Shown in pieces: positions 44,125-52,726 of a stretch of 64,000 nucleotides of DNA. This stretch comes from JACDAL01 sp963849115 (lineage in GTDB: Bacteria; Actinomycetota; CADDZG01; WHSQ01): contig CAWKGK010000009.1 of NCBI GenBank assembly GCA_963849115.1, positions 744,001 through 808,000 of the forward strand, in the 5' to 3' direction. The position numbers and the translations under genes were made by a program. The notes beneath the pieces were generated by a model. That model was not told the DNA's origin and made no database searches. It worked only from the letters and a program-made list of their open reading frames with translations. Every line of letters starts with the position of its first letter. Position 1 is the first letter of the stretch.

Positions 44125-45204
44125 TTGAGATGGTTGCTGGTGGTCTTGCTCGTCCCAGCTTTGCTGGCAGCTTGTGGGCAGGAACCCGGACCGTCCATCG
44201 AGGCGACCGGTGGAGAAAGCATTCTATCGGGCAGGGGAGAATCCGAGGCCATCGGATTCGGAGAGTTGCTTGCCCAAATACGGGGGCATCACCTCGTCTC
44301 CCTCGAGCTTTACGAGGCCGGTGATGAGCAAGGTGCAGCCGTTCACGCTGGTCACCCCATTCACGAGATTCTTGACTCGGTCAGCAGCGAGCTGGATGAG
44401 ACTGCGCCCGACATCGCCGATGAGCTCGCCGAGAAGCTGAGCGTCGGCGAACAAGCGATAGCGGATGGAGCCCCTGCAAACAAACTTGCCGGCATCTATG
44501 ACGAGGCTGCCTCGATCACGATTCGGGCCGAGAAGGCGGTCGTCGGCCAATTGGTTTCGGACTCGTCATACGCCGGCTCGGTAATCGCAGCGATCCTGGC
44601 GACGGCGGGCCACGAATACGAAGAGGCGATTGGGAACGACGGTGTCCGGCTGCTCGCCGAGTATCAAGATGGCTACGCATTCGTCCACGAGGCGCGCAGG
44701 CTCTACGACGAGATTGCCACGGAAGTGCAAACCGCGGCCGCCGAGGAGGCCGAGGAGATCGAGGATGCCTTCGAGGTTCTGTACGGGGCCTTCGCTTCGC
44801 CGCAGCCTCCCGACCAACCGACAGATGTGGTGGAGGTGACGTCGGCGTCTCAGCTGATCGGCCACGAGCTCGACGAGACCGTTGATGCGACGCTGGTGGA
44901 GGAATCTGATCCGGAAGCGATCGTCGCCGAGATCGAGAGGCTCCTCGACGAGATCATCGAGACCTACGAAGAAGGGGACGCGGACGCTGCGGCAGAGCTG
45001 GCCGCCGAGGCCTATCTCGAGAACTACGAGGTCATCGAGGCGGAAGTGATCGAGCTCGCCCCTGAGGTGAACGAGGAGCTCGAGCCGCTGTTGGGTGCCG
45101 ATTTGCGCAAGCAGATCCGTGAGGAGGCTTCGGTCGCAGATGTCGAGCAGATGGTCGTACGTGCCAAAGACTTGCTTGCCGGCGCGCTCAAGGCGATCGA
45201 ATAG
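44125..45204 (+). CDS. Helical lipoprotein of an FTR1 iron-uptake operon
   Basis: The likely start is TTG 44125, 8 bases after GGGGGAG, giving a clean lipoprotein signal (LRWLLVVLLVPALLAACGQ). An in-frame ATG at 44077 would lie almost on the IdeR-like operator. The roughly 360-residue body is acidic and alpha-helical. It seems to contain two related modules, one near LAQIRGHHLVSLELYEAGDEQGAAVHAGHPIHEI and one near IIETYEEGDADAAAELAAEAYLENYEVIEAEV. The second resembles the N-terminal ectodomain of the FTR1 protein encoded next. His and Glu pairs suit metal binding. It probably plays the role that EfeO or similar periplasmic ferri-binding proteins play elsewhere. The family is not recognised. 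Confidence 0.75.
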   Translation: MRWLLVVLLVPALLAACGQEPGPSIEATGGESILSGRGESEAIGFGELLAQIRGHHLVSLELYEAGDEQGAAVHAGHPIHEILDSVSSELDETAPDIADELAEKLSVGEQAIADGAPANKLAGIYDEAASITIRAEKAVVGQLVSDSSYAGSVIAAILATAGHEYEEAIGNDGVRLLAEYQDGYAFVHEARRLYDEIATEVQTAAAEEAEEIEDAFEVLYGAFASPQPPDQPTDVVEVTSASQLIGHELDETVDATLVEESDPEAIVAEIERLLDEIIETYEEGDADAAAELAAEAYLENYEVIEAEVIELAPEVNEELEPLLGADLRKQIREEASVADVEQMVVRAKDLLAGALKAIE

Positions 45205-46493
45205 TGAAGGGCCTGCGCGTCCTCCTGGTTTCGATAGTGGTCGGATTTGCGCTCGCGAGCATGCCGGGTGTCGCGTTCGCGTCACAGTCGATCGACGACG
45301 ACGTGACCTTGACCGAGGCGATCGCCGAGGTGGACGTCGCTCGCCGACTGGTCGATGACAGCGTTCAACTCTATGGAGAGGGCGAAGCCGAAGAGGCGTA
45401 TGAAGCCGCCCGGAACTCCTATCTGGATCATTTCGAATACGTCGAGATCCCCCTGCGGGTGCGAGATGAAAGCCTCACCCTCGCAGTTGAGGAGGACTAT
45501 GCGGCGCTGCGAAACCTGATCGAAGCCGGCGCACCGCTGGATGATGTGGAGAGTGTTTCGGCAGAGGTACACCGTGGGCTCGATGAGGTCGAGCGAGAGC
45601 TGTCGGAGCCAGGTTTGGCGGCGCCGCTGATTGCCTTGACCTACGCTTTCACGATTCTGTTTAGGGAAGGGCTAGAAGCTGTTCTGGTGGTCGCCGCGAT
45701 CCTCGGCTACCTCGAGGCAAGCCGCAACACCCAATACCGAGGTGCGGTGCTCAAAGGCGTGGGTGCAGCCGGGATAGCAACCGTCCTCTTGTTCATTACT
45801 GCAACGATTTTCGTGCGATTGGCCCCAATACAACGTGAGCTGCTCGAAGCGGGGACGGCAATCGTTGCCGTGGGTGTGCTCTTCTACGTGTCTTTCTGGC
45901 TCGTCACGCGCCTCGAACAGCGACGCTGGATGGAGTTTGTGAAGGCGAAGGTGTGGACGGCGGCCACCACCGGCTCGACGTTGGCGCTTGCCGGCGTCGG
46001 CTTCACGGCGGTGTTCCGAGAGGGATTCGAGACCGTCCTTTTCTACCAAGCTTTGATCAGTTTCAGCGAAGGCTTGGGAGCCTACATTGCTCTGGGAACA
46101 GCTCTCGGTCTGGCTGCCCTCTCCGTGGTCGGCGTGGCAATCTTTAAGGCCGGCCGCAGGATCCCGATAAAGACCTTCCTCACGACTGCGGTCGCTCTCG
46201 TGATGGTCGTGTCCTTGGCGTTCGCAGGTAACGCGATCCGCGGCTTGCAGGAAGCTGCGCTGTTACCAGTGACCTACCTGGAGTGGCTTCCCAAGCTGCC
46301 GATCTTCGTTTCGCATCTGGCCGGCTATTACCCAACTAGGGAAACGCTTCTCGCCCAAGTGTTGCTCGCTCTCGTGTACCTGCTCGGTGCGATCTGGACC
46401 TTCGTCGTACTCCCACGTCGCGAGAAGCGCTACGCAGGTGCGAGCGACGCCCGTTCGAAGAGTATCGGGGAAACGGAGAGAGCTTCGGTCTGA
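45204..46493 (+). CDS. FTR1-family iron permease with N-terminal ectodomain
   Basis: FTR1/EfeU proteins move Fe3+ through the membrane using two R-E-x-x-E motifs. Here these are FREGLEAVLVVAAILGYLEA and FREGFETVLFYQALIS. There are seven hydrophobic helices. A signal peptide (LLVSIVVGFALASMPGVAFA) and a helical domain of about 120 residues precede the permease (VDDSVQLYGEGEAEEAYEAARNSYLDHFEYVE, then LRNLIEAGAPLDDVE). That domain resembles modules of the upstream lipoprotein. GTG 45204 shares a base with the lipoprotein stop. Confidence 0.95.
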   Translation: MKGLRVLLVSIVVGFALASMPGVAFASQSIDDDVTLTEAIAEVDVARRLVDDSVQLYGEGEAEEAYEAARNSYLDHFEYVEIPLRVRDESLTLAVEEDYAALRNLIEAGAPLDDVESVSAEVHRGLDEVERELSEPGLAAPLIALTYAFTILFREGLEAVLVVAAILGYLEASRNTQYRGAVLKGVGAAGIATVLLFITATIFVRLAPIQRELLEAGTAIVAVGVLFYVSFWLVTRLEQRRWMEFVKAKVWTAATTGSTLALAGVGFTAVFREGFETVLFYQALISFSEGLGAYIALGTALGLAALSVVGVAIFKAGRRIPIKTFLTTAVALVMVVSLAFAGNAIRGLQEAALLPVTYLEWLPKLPIFVSHLAGYYPTRETLLAQVLLALVYLLGAIWTFVVLPRREKRYAGASDARSKSIGETERASV

Positions 46494-48598
46494 TGGCCGT
46501 CCGCATCGGAGTTGACGTCGGCGGTACCTTCACGAAGGCGGTCGCGTGCGCCTCGTCCACCGGGGTCGTTGTTGCGCGTGCCATTACTCCGACCAGCCAC
46601 TCCTCCGTCTCCGGCGTCGCCGACGGAGTTATTCGAGTGATCACGGACGTGTGCAAGCAAGTCGTGACCGATGGCCACGGACCGGTCGAGCTGGTGGCGC
46701 ATTCCACGACGCAGGCCGTCAATGCCCTCTTGGAGGGCGATACCTCTGTTGTCGGCATCCTGGGGATGGGACGCAGACCCGACCTGAAACGTGCGAGCAA
46801 GCGAACGGCGGTCGGCGAGATTCGCCTTGCTCCTGGACATCGCCTCGTCACCCAGCATTCGTTCATCGATGTGTCGGAAAGCGCCGATGAGGCCTCTGTG
46901 AGGGAGGCTATCCACCGGATGGTCGAGGACGGCGCCCAGGTGATTGTCGTTTCTGAAGCCTTCGGTGTGGATGACGCGCGTAGTGAGTGGATGGCGTTGA
47001 GGATTGCCGAGGAAATGGGCGTGCCTGCCTGTGCAGGTCACGAGCTCACGGGGCTCTATGGGCTCGAGATGCGAACGGTTACCGCTGCACTCAACGCAAG
47101 CATCCTTCCGACGGCACTAGCCACCGCCCGGCTGGTCGAGGAGGCGGTGCGCCGGGATCTACCCGACGTTTCTCTTCTCGTAATGCGTGGCGACGGGGGC
47201 GCCGTCAGCCTCGACATAATGAAGAGGCAACCGCTGCTCACCGCGTTCAGTGGACCTGCCGCATCGGTGGCCGGAACCCTACGTCACATTGCCGTGCGGG
47301 ACGCGGTCGTCATTGAGGTTGGCGGAACCTCGACCAATGTGAGCGCCATCAAGTCTGGCCGGCCTGTGCTGTCCTATGTCCGCGTTCTTGATCACATGAC
47401 GTGTGTACGCAGCCTTGATGTTCGGGTGGCAGGAGTGGCGGGGGGAAGCCTTTTTAGGGTGGGCAAGCGGATGGGCAGAACTAGACTGCTCGATGTTGGG
47501 CCTCGCTCCGCGCACATAGCGGGCCTTCCCTACGCTTGCTTCGCTTCCCAAGACGACATCCTTGATAGCATGCCGCGCCTTATCGCGCCGAAACCGGGAG
47601 ATCCGGCAGAGTATCTAGTCCTCGAGACGAAGCGTGACCGCCGTATCGCGCTTACGTTGACCTGTGCAGCGAACGCGCTCGGGACCGTTGCGTCAGGTTC
47701 CTATGCGGAGGGCGACGGCGCCTCTCCGCGCGTCGCGTTCGAGATCGCAGCTCGCCGGCTTGGAGTTTCCGGTGAGGTTTTGGCGAAGAGCGCGCTGGCG
47801 GCAGCCACCGATAAATTGACGCGACTAGTTCGTGAAACCGCCGATGAACAGGAGATGCGAAACCCCGTGATCGTCGGGGTGGGGGGCGGTGCGGGGGCGG
47901 TTATCCCCGCGCTGGCCGAGTGCATAGGCTCCGAGTGGGAGATTCCTGAGGAAGCGGAGGTCATCTCTTCCATCGGCGACGCTCTCTCCGTCGTGCGGGT
48001 CGAGATCGAGCGTACACTGCCTCGCCCCAGTGCCCATGCTATTGCGCAGGTTCATCATGAGGCTGAAGCAGCAGCCCTGCGCGCCGGCGCTTCTCCTGCT
48101 TCTGTTCGTCTGGAGAGCACATCGGTTCCGGAACGAGGAGCGTTGCGAGTCACGGCATTCGGTGCGGTGGCACTGGAGGCGGGAGCGCCCGCCGGCGTTC
48201 CCAACCAAAGCAACCCGAGAGAGATCGCCTGTGCCGAGCTAGGGCCGGCTGTCCAGCTGGTCTTCCAGAGCGAGTTCTTCTCGGTCTTTTGCACGGGAGC
48301 GGGGGAGAACCGGGACTTCGTCGTGATCGATCGATCTGGAGCAGTCTCAGTCAAGGGCAAAGGTCGAGCTCTTGCGGGTCAAGGCTCCGAGGTCGCCGCG
48401 GCGCTGGAAGAACGAATCCCCGAGTTGGTGCGTCACTATGGACCGATATCGGTTGCTCCTGCGGTTCGTTTCGTACGAGGATCCAGTCTCGTCGACCTGA
48501 CTCTTATCTCAAGCCCGGCGGAAGTGCGCCAGGCGGTACTTGCTGAGTGCGCCGTAGCCAATAACGAACAGGTTGTGGCGCTGCTGAGTCGATCTTAA
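46493..48598 (+). CDS. Hydantoinase/oxoprolinase HyuA-like ATPase in an iron operon
   Basis: The 701-residue protein begins RIGVDVGGTFTKAVACASS, the phosphate-1 motif of the HyuA/OplA branch of the ASKHA ATPase superfamily. It continues with VAHSTTQAVNALLEGDTSVVGILGMG, VSEAFGVDDARSEW, AGHELTGLYGLEMRTVTAALNASILP, VMRGDGGAVSLDIM, TAFSGPAASVAGTLRH, VIEVGGTSTNVSAIKSGRPVLSYV and GVGGGAGAVIPALAE. Length suits a HyuA subunit, but no HyuB partner is present. Its start overlaps the FTR1 stop by one base, and the small membrane protein follows 1 base after its stop, so it is translated with the iron transporter. The substrate is unknown. Confidence 0.9.
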   Translation: MAVRIGVDVGGTFTKAVACASSTGVVVARAITPTSHSSVSGVADGVIRVITDVCKQVVTDGHGPVELVAHSTTQAVNALLEGDTSVVGILGMGRRPDLKRASKRTAVGEIRLAPGHRLVTQHSFIDVSESADEASVREAIHRMVEDGAQVIVVSEAFGVDDARSEWMALRIAEEMGVPACAGHELTGLYGLEMRTVTAALNASILPTALATARLVEEAVRRDLPDVSLLVMRGDGGAVSLDIMKRQPLLTAFSGPAASVAGTLRHIAVRDAVVIEVGGTSTNVSAIKSGRPVLSYVRVLDHMTCVRSLDVRVAGVAGGSLFRVGKRMGRTRLLDVGPRSAHIAGLPYACFASQDDILDSMPRLIAPKPGDPAEYLVLETKRDRRIALTLTCAANALGTVASGSYAEGDGASPRVAFEIAARRLGVSGEVLAKSALAAATDKLTRLVRETADEQEMRNPVIVGVGGGAGAVIPALAECIGSEWEIPEEAEVISSIGDALSVVRVEIERTLPRPSAHAIAQVHHEAEAAALRAGASPASVRLESTSVPERGALRVTAFGAVALEAGAPAGVPNQSNPREIACAELGPAVQLVFQSEFFSVFCTGAGENRDFVVIDRSGAVSVKGKGRALAGQGSEVAAALEERIPELVRHYGPISVAPAVRFVRGSSLVDLTLISSPAEVRQAVLAECAVANNEQVVALLSRS

Positions 48599-48599
48599 G

Positions 48600-49037
48600 A
48601 TGGCCATCTATCGACCCCCCAAGGCGCGCTGGCCGTTAACCCTGGCGGCTGCGGTGGCGGGCTTGCTCATCGGCTTGCTAATGGGCCTGCTGGCCGGGCG
48701 CGAGGAGTTCGATCCAGCGGAGTCGGGTGAGGTCATCAATGCCACACTGAGCTCTGCGGCCGGGTCGCTGGATGTGGCAGCGGTTGAGTACGCAGAATCG
48801 GTCGCCGAGGGAGAAGTGACCAACCAGGCAGAGTTCGACGGCGCTCTAGCGGCGGTCTCTAGCAGTCGTGCGAAGTTCTCCGAGGTCCGCCCGGCGCTGG
48901 AGATGGTCTTCTCCCGTCAGATCGCTGCGATCGAGGGTCTCTACGACGACGCCGAAGGATCGATGCGGTCGCACGCGCGGCCTCAAACCGTCACATCCCT
49001 TCTCGTCAGACTCCAAGGTTTGCTCGAAGGAGGATGA
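48600..49037 (+). CDS. Small single-pass membrane protein of the iron operon
   Basis: The 145-residue product has one N-terminal helix (WPLTLAAAVAGLLIGLLMGLLAG) and an acidic helical ectodomain (VEYAESVAEGEVTNQAEFDGALAAVSSSRAKFSEVRPALEMVFSRQIAAIEGLYDDAEGS). The ectodomain recalls the helical modules of the lipoprotein and FTR1 ectodomain at a general level. It starts one base after the HyuA-like stop. The function is probably accessory to iron capture; no family is recognised. Confidence 0.75.
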   Translation: MAIYRPPKARWPLTLAAAVAGLLIGLLMGLLAGREEFDPAESGEVINATLSSAAGSLDVAAVEYAESVAEGEVTNQAEFDGALAAVSSSRAKFSEVRPALEMVFSRQIAAIEGLYDDAEGSMRSHARPQTVTSLLVRLQGLLEGG

Positions 49038-49098
49038 GAGGCAAGAACACGGGGAGGCGTGGCTGTACGTGGGGACGCTTTGGAGTAGACTCGGCACC

Positions 49099-49587
49099 AT
49101 GCTCGCCGAAAGAATCGAAGCTGCACTCAACCGCCAGCTCGCCATGGAGCTTCGCTCCGCCTACGTCTACCTCTCGATGTCCGGCTACTGCGAAGCACAG
49201 AGCCTGCCCGGCTTCGCTCGCTGGCTGCGGCTGCAGAGCCAGGAGGAGGTCGAGCACGCGATGAAGTTCTTCGACTTCATCAACGACCGGGAGGGCCGGG
49301 TGCGCCTCGAGGCGCTCGAGCAACCGGCGCACGACTTCGCCTCTCCGCTGGAGGTCTTCGAGCTGGCGCTCGAGCACGAGCGGGCGGTCAGCCGGGCGAT
49401 AGGGGACCTCTACTCGGCGGTTGTGGACGAGAACGACTACGCCTCCCAGGCGTGGCTCGACTGGTTCGCCACCGAGCAAGTCGAGGAGGAGAAGTCGGTC
49501 GGCCACATCGTCGGAGCGCTCAAGCGCATTGGCGACAGGGGAGACGCGCTGTTCTTCATGGACAAGGAGCTAGCCGACCGGGCTTAG
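49099..49587 (+). CDS. ftn: Ferritin (FtnA-like)
   Basis: Ferritin oxidises Fe2+ and stores the mineral in a 24-mer shell. The 162-residue protein starts at ATG 49099 and shows NRQLAMELRSAYVYLSMSGYCEAQSLPGFARWLRLQSQEEVEHAMKFFDFINDREG with di-iron ligands Glu and the ExxH pair (EEVEHA), and WLDWFATEQVEEEKSVGHIVGAL for the remaining site. It follows the iron operon by 61 bases on the same strand, pairing uptake with storage. Confidence 0.96.
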   Translation: MLAERIEAALNRQLAMELRSAYVYLSMSGYCEAQSLPGFARWLRLQSQEEVEHAMKFFDFINDREGRVRLEALEQPAHDFASPLEVFELALEHERAVSRAIGDLYSAVVDENDYASQAWLDWFATEQVEEEKSVGHIVGALKRIGDRGDALFFMDKELADRA

Positions 49588-49664
49588 CCCTAGAAGATTG
49601 ATCTTCCACGTAGCCTCGCTCACAGCGACGCTGACCGCGGAAAAATCGCCAACGACCGAGCTAG

Positions 49665-50831
49665 TTAGCGCAGGGCCGCGCCGGTCTCCGTGTCGAACAT
49701 ATAGAGATTTTCCACATCGACGGCCAGCTTCAACGGCGTGCCGTCGTTGGCGTCGGTGCGTGGGTGGAGCCGCGCCGTGAACATGGCGTGCTCGCGGCCG
49801 AGCTGATAGCCGCTTCCTTCGAGGTCGGCGGCAAGATCGAGGACGTCCTTGGTCTGGACCGGCGGCGCATCCATCTCGAAGTGCACGATGACTTCGGAGC
49901 CGAGCGGTTCGGCGATCCCCACGGTGACGTCCAGGGTCTGCGCCGAATCGGAGAAGTGGGCAAAGCGGACGTCCTCCATACTCTCGGGCCGAATGCCCAG
50001 AATGACATCCCTGTCCGGTTCCGGAGCCCGCTTCGGAAGGTCGAGCCGGTGGCTGCCGAACTCCGCCCAGGCGCGGCCGTTCGAGGACCCGAGCTTCGCC
50101 GGCACGAGATTCATCGCCGGGGATCCTATGAATCCCGCCACGAAGAGATTCACGGGTTCGTCGTAGAGCTTCTGGGGCCGGTCGATCTGCTGGAGGACTC
50201 CGTCTCGCATGACGGCTACGCGGTCGGCCATCGTCATTGCTTCAATCTGATCGTGCGTTACGTACATCGTAGTGGTGTGAAGTTGCTGGTGCAGCTCCTG
50301 GATCTCGGTGCGCATCTGCACGCGCAGCTTCGCATCGAGGTTCGACAACGGTTCATCCATGAGAAAGGCGGCGGGCCGTCTCACGATTGCTCTTCCCATG
50401 GCTACGCGCTGCCTTTGCCCTCCCGACAATAGCTTGGGCTTTCTCTTTAGATAGTTGCCGATTCCAAGCATGCTCGATGTGCCATCGATGCGCTTGGCAA
50501 TCTCAGGTTTGGCAGCCTTTCTAAGCTTGAGTGCGAAAGCCATATTCTCGAAAACGGTCATGTGCGGGTACAGCGCGTAATTCTGGAACACCATCGCAAT
50601 GTTGCGTTCGCGCGGCGCCAAATCGTTTACCACTCGATCTCCAATACGGATAGTCCCCTCGGTGATTTCCTCGAGTCCCACTACCATTCGTAGTGCCGTA
50701 GTCTTTCCCGAACCCGAGGGCCCCACGAGAACGAGAAACTCACCGTCCTCGATCTCAAGATCGAGCTCTCGTACCGCCACAGTACCGTCTGGGAATTTCT
50801 TCGTGACACCCTCGAGAACGATGATGGCCAT
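49665..50831 (-). CDS. Carbohydrate ABC transporter ATPase (MalK/UgpC-type)
   Basis: The 388-residue ATPase shows Walker A GPSGSGKTTALRMVVGLEE, signature LLSGGQRQRVAMGRAIVRRPAAFLMDEPLSNLDAKLRVQMR and switch TTMYVTHDQIEAMTMADRV. A C-terminal regulatory TOBE domain follows (PVNLFVAGFIGSPAMNLV, DVILGIRPESMEDVRF). This form serves CUT1 sugar importers. It is divergent from the permease genes by about 95 bases. Confidence 0.96.
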   Translation of the reverse strand: MAIIVLEGVTKKFPDGTVAVRELDLEIEDGEFLVLVGPSGSGKTTALRMVVGLEEITEGTIRIGDRVVNDLAPRERNIAMVFQNYALYPHMTVFENMAFALKLRKAAKPEIAKRIDGTSSMLGIGNYLKRKPKLLSGGQRQRVAMGRAIVRRPAAFLMDEPLSNLDAKLRVQMRTEIQELHQQLHTTTMYVTHDQIEAMTMADRVAVMRDGVLQQIDRPQKLYDEPVNLFVAGFIGSPAMNLVPAKLGSSNGRAWAEFGSHRLDLPKRAPEPDRDVILGIRPESMEDVRFAHFSDSAQTLDVTVGIAEPLGSEVIVHFEMDAPPVQTKDVLDLAADLEGSGYQLGREHAMFTARLHPRTDANDGTPLKLAVDVENLYMFDTETGAALR

Positions 50832-50926
50832 GGCTCACCCCTCCTGACCCTGTCGTCAATCGTGCCACAACCGTATATGGTCTGTCGGGTTGGTTCTTCC
50901 GCCTCGTTCATCATGGGGGTGAGCGA

Positions 50927-51856
50927 TTGGGAGCAGTCAGCGCCACAATTACGATGCTGCGCCCTCGGAGGCGTTTCGAAAGCCAACGCGCTTTGGGAAC
51001 GATCATGCTCGTTCCGGCGATCTCGTTCATCATTCTGCTCGTTGGCGGCCCCTTGCTGCTGGCTGTTTGGTTGAGCTTCTCTGATGCCACGGGGGGATCG
51101 CTGTCCGGTGACTTCGTGGGCCTGACGAATTTCACGCGCGCCTTCGAAAGCGCGATATTTCGGCGGGCGCTGCTCAACACCTTCATCTTTACGATCGCTT
51201 CGCAGGTACTTGTGCTCGTTCTGGGGAGGGTACTGGCCGGCTTTCTCGCCAAAGACTTCTGGGGCAAGTGGATCCTTCGATTTTTCATTCTCCTACCTTG
51301 GGCCGCCCCAATTGCTCTCGGTGCGATCGGATGGAAGTGGATCTTCGACTCTCTCTACAGCGTCCTCAACTGGACGCTGCAGGCTCTGCAACTCATCACT
51401 CCCGCTGAGTTTCCTCAGTGGTTGGGGGAGCCCACGCTCGCTATGATTTCCATTATCGCCGTGCACGCCTGGAGAATCCTCCCCTTCGCAACGGTGATCA
51501 TGCTGGCTGGTCAAGCATCTATTCCCCAAGAGGTCGAGGAGGCTGCTCTTGTTGATGGAGCGGTCGGGTGGCGCAAACAGATCTATGTGACCTTGCCAAT
51601 GCTCTTGCCCGTCATGACGATCGCGCTGCTGTTCGGCATCGTGTTCACGGCCACCGACATGGCCGTCGTATACATCCTCACCCGCGGGGGACCGTTCAAT
51701 AGCACGCACATGGTTTCGACCTGGGCTTTTCAGACCGGGGTTCTCTCGGGATCGACCGGCGCCGGCGCCGCGATGTCGTTGACTCTGTTTCCCATCCTTG
51801 TCGTGGCCACAATCTTGATGTTGCGATTCGCCCGGCGCGTGGACGTGGGTTTGTAA
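50927..51856 (+). CDS. Carbohydrate ABC transporter permease (MalF/UgpA-type)
   Basis: The 309-residue permease has six helices and the ATPase-coupling EAA loop QEVEEAALVDGAVGWRKQIYVTLPMLLPV. The start is probably TTG 50927, preceded by GGGGGTG; ATG 50954 lacks a ribosome site. Other typical segments are LLVGGPLLLAVWLSFSD and FFILLPWAAPIALGAIGWKWIFD. It forms the heterodimer with the next gene. Confidence 0.93.
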   Translation: MGAVSATITMLRPRRRFESQRALGTIMLVPAISFIILLVGGPLLLAVWLSFSDATGGSLSGDFVGLTNFTRAFESAIFRRALLNTFIFTIASQVLVLVLGRVLAGFLAKDFWGKWILRFFILLPWAAPIALGAIGWKWIFDSLYSVLNWTLQALQLITPAEFPQWLGEPTLAMISIIAVHAWRILPFATVIMLAGQASIPQEVEEAALVDGAVGWRKQIYVTLPMLLPVMTIALLFGIVFTATDMAVVYILTRGGPFNSTHMVSTWAFQTGVLSGSTGAGAAMSLTLFPILVVATILMLRFARRVDVGL

Positions 51857-51859
51857 GCC

Positions 51860-52699
51860 GTGGCGTCGAGAAAGACAAGGGAGAAAGGCCTCAGCTACGC
51901 GGTCGTTGCCCCGTTTGCGATCATGCTGGCCTTTCCCTTCTTTTGGATGATCATCACTACGTTCAAACAAACGAACGATCTTTACAACGTGGAGAACGTT
52001 CCATTTCTCTTCAACGACCCGCCAACGACAGAACACGCAAGGTTCCTGCTCTTCGAGACCGACTATCTGCGATGGCTGTGGAATACGGGCTTCGTCGGAA
52101 TAGTCGTCGTAGGGCTCACCCTTCTGCTGGCCCTGCCTGCCGGCTACTCGTTGGCCCGGCTCACAGGACGCGTGGGACAAGGGCTCGGAGTGGGCATCTT
52201 TCTCACTTATCTTGTTCCTCCAACGCTGCTGTTCATCCCCCTTTCGCGAGTCATCGCGAACCTCGGCCTGCAGGACACCTTGTGGTCGTTGGTGCTGGTG
52301 TACCCGTCGTTTACGATCCCGTTCTCGACTTGGCTCCTGATGGGTTTCTTCAGGACCGTGGGGCGCGACGTCGAGGAGGCGGCTCTCGTCGATGGATGCA
52401 CCAGGTTCCAGGCAATGTGGCGTGTGATCCTTCCGCTCTCCGTCCCGGGCATTCTCACGGTGGTGATCTTTACGTTCTCGCTCACCATCAATGAATTCGT
52501 CTACGCCCTGACCTTCATCACGAGTTCCGCAGAAAAGACCATTTCGGTCGGCGTCCCGACCGACCTCATTAGAGGGGATGTCTTCTTCTGGGGTTCGCTG
52601 ATGGCAGGAGCACTCATTCCAAGCATTCCGCTGGCGCTGCTCTACAACGCGTTTCTGGATCGCTTCATAAAGGGCTTTACGGGAGGAACAGTCGGGTAG
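51860..52699 (+). CDS. Carbohydrate ABC transporter permease (MalG/UgpE-type)
   Basis: The 279-residue permease starts at GTG 51860, 3 bases after the previous stop. It has six helices and the EAA loop GRDVEEAALVDGCTRFQAMWRVILPLSVPGILTV. The N-terminus FPFFWMIITTFKQTNDLY and the C-terminus PLALLYNAFLDRFIKGFTGGTVG are typical of CUT1 partners of MalF. Confidence 0.95.
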   Translation: MASRKTREKGLSYAVVAPFAIMLAFPFFWMIITTFKQTNDLYNVENVPFLFNDPPTTEHARFLLFETDYLRWLWNTGFVGIVVVGLTLLLALPAGYSLARLTGRVGQGLGVGIFLTYLVPPTLLFIPLSRVIANLGLQDTLWSLVLVYPSFTIPFSTWLLMGFFRTVGRDVEEAALVDGCTRFQAMWRVILPLSVPGILTVVIFTFSLTINEFVYALTFITSSAEKTISVGVPTDLIRGDVFFWGSLMAGALIPSIPLALLYNAFLDRFIKGFTGGTVG

Positions 52700-52726
52700 A
52701 GAACGATTGATGAGAGGGAGGCCGGA

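Noticed and set aside
49605..49620. GAAGAT-TG-ATCTTC hairpin after ferritin as a terminator
   Set aside because: Only 6-bp arms with a 2-base loop that cannot close well and no T-run; not called.
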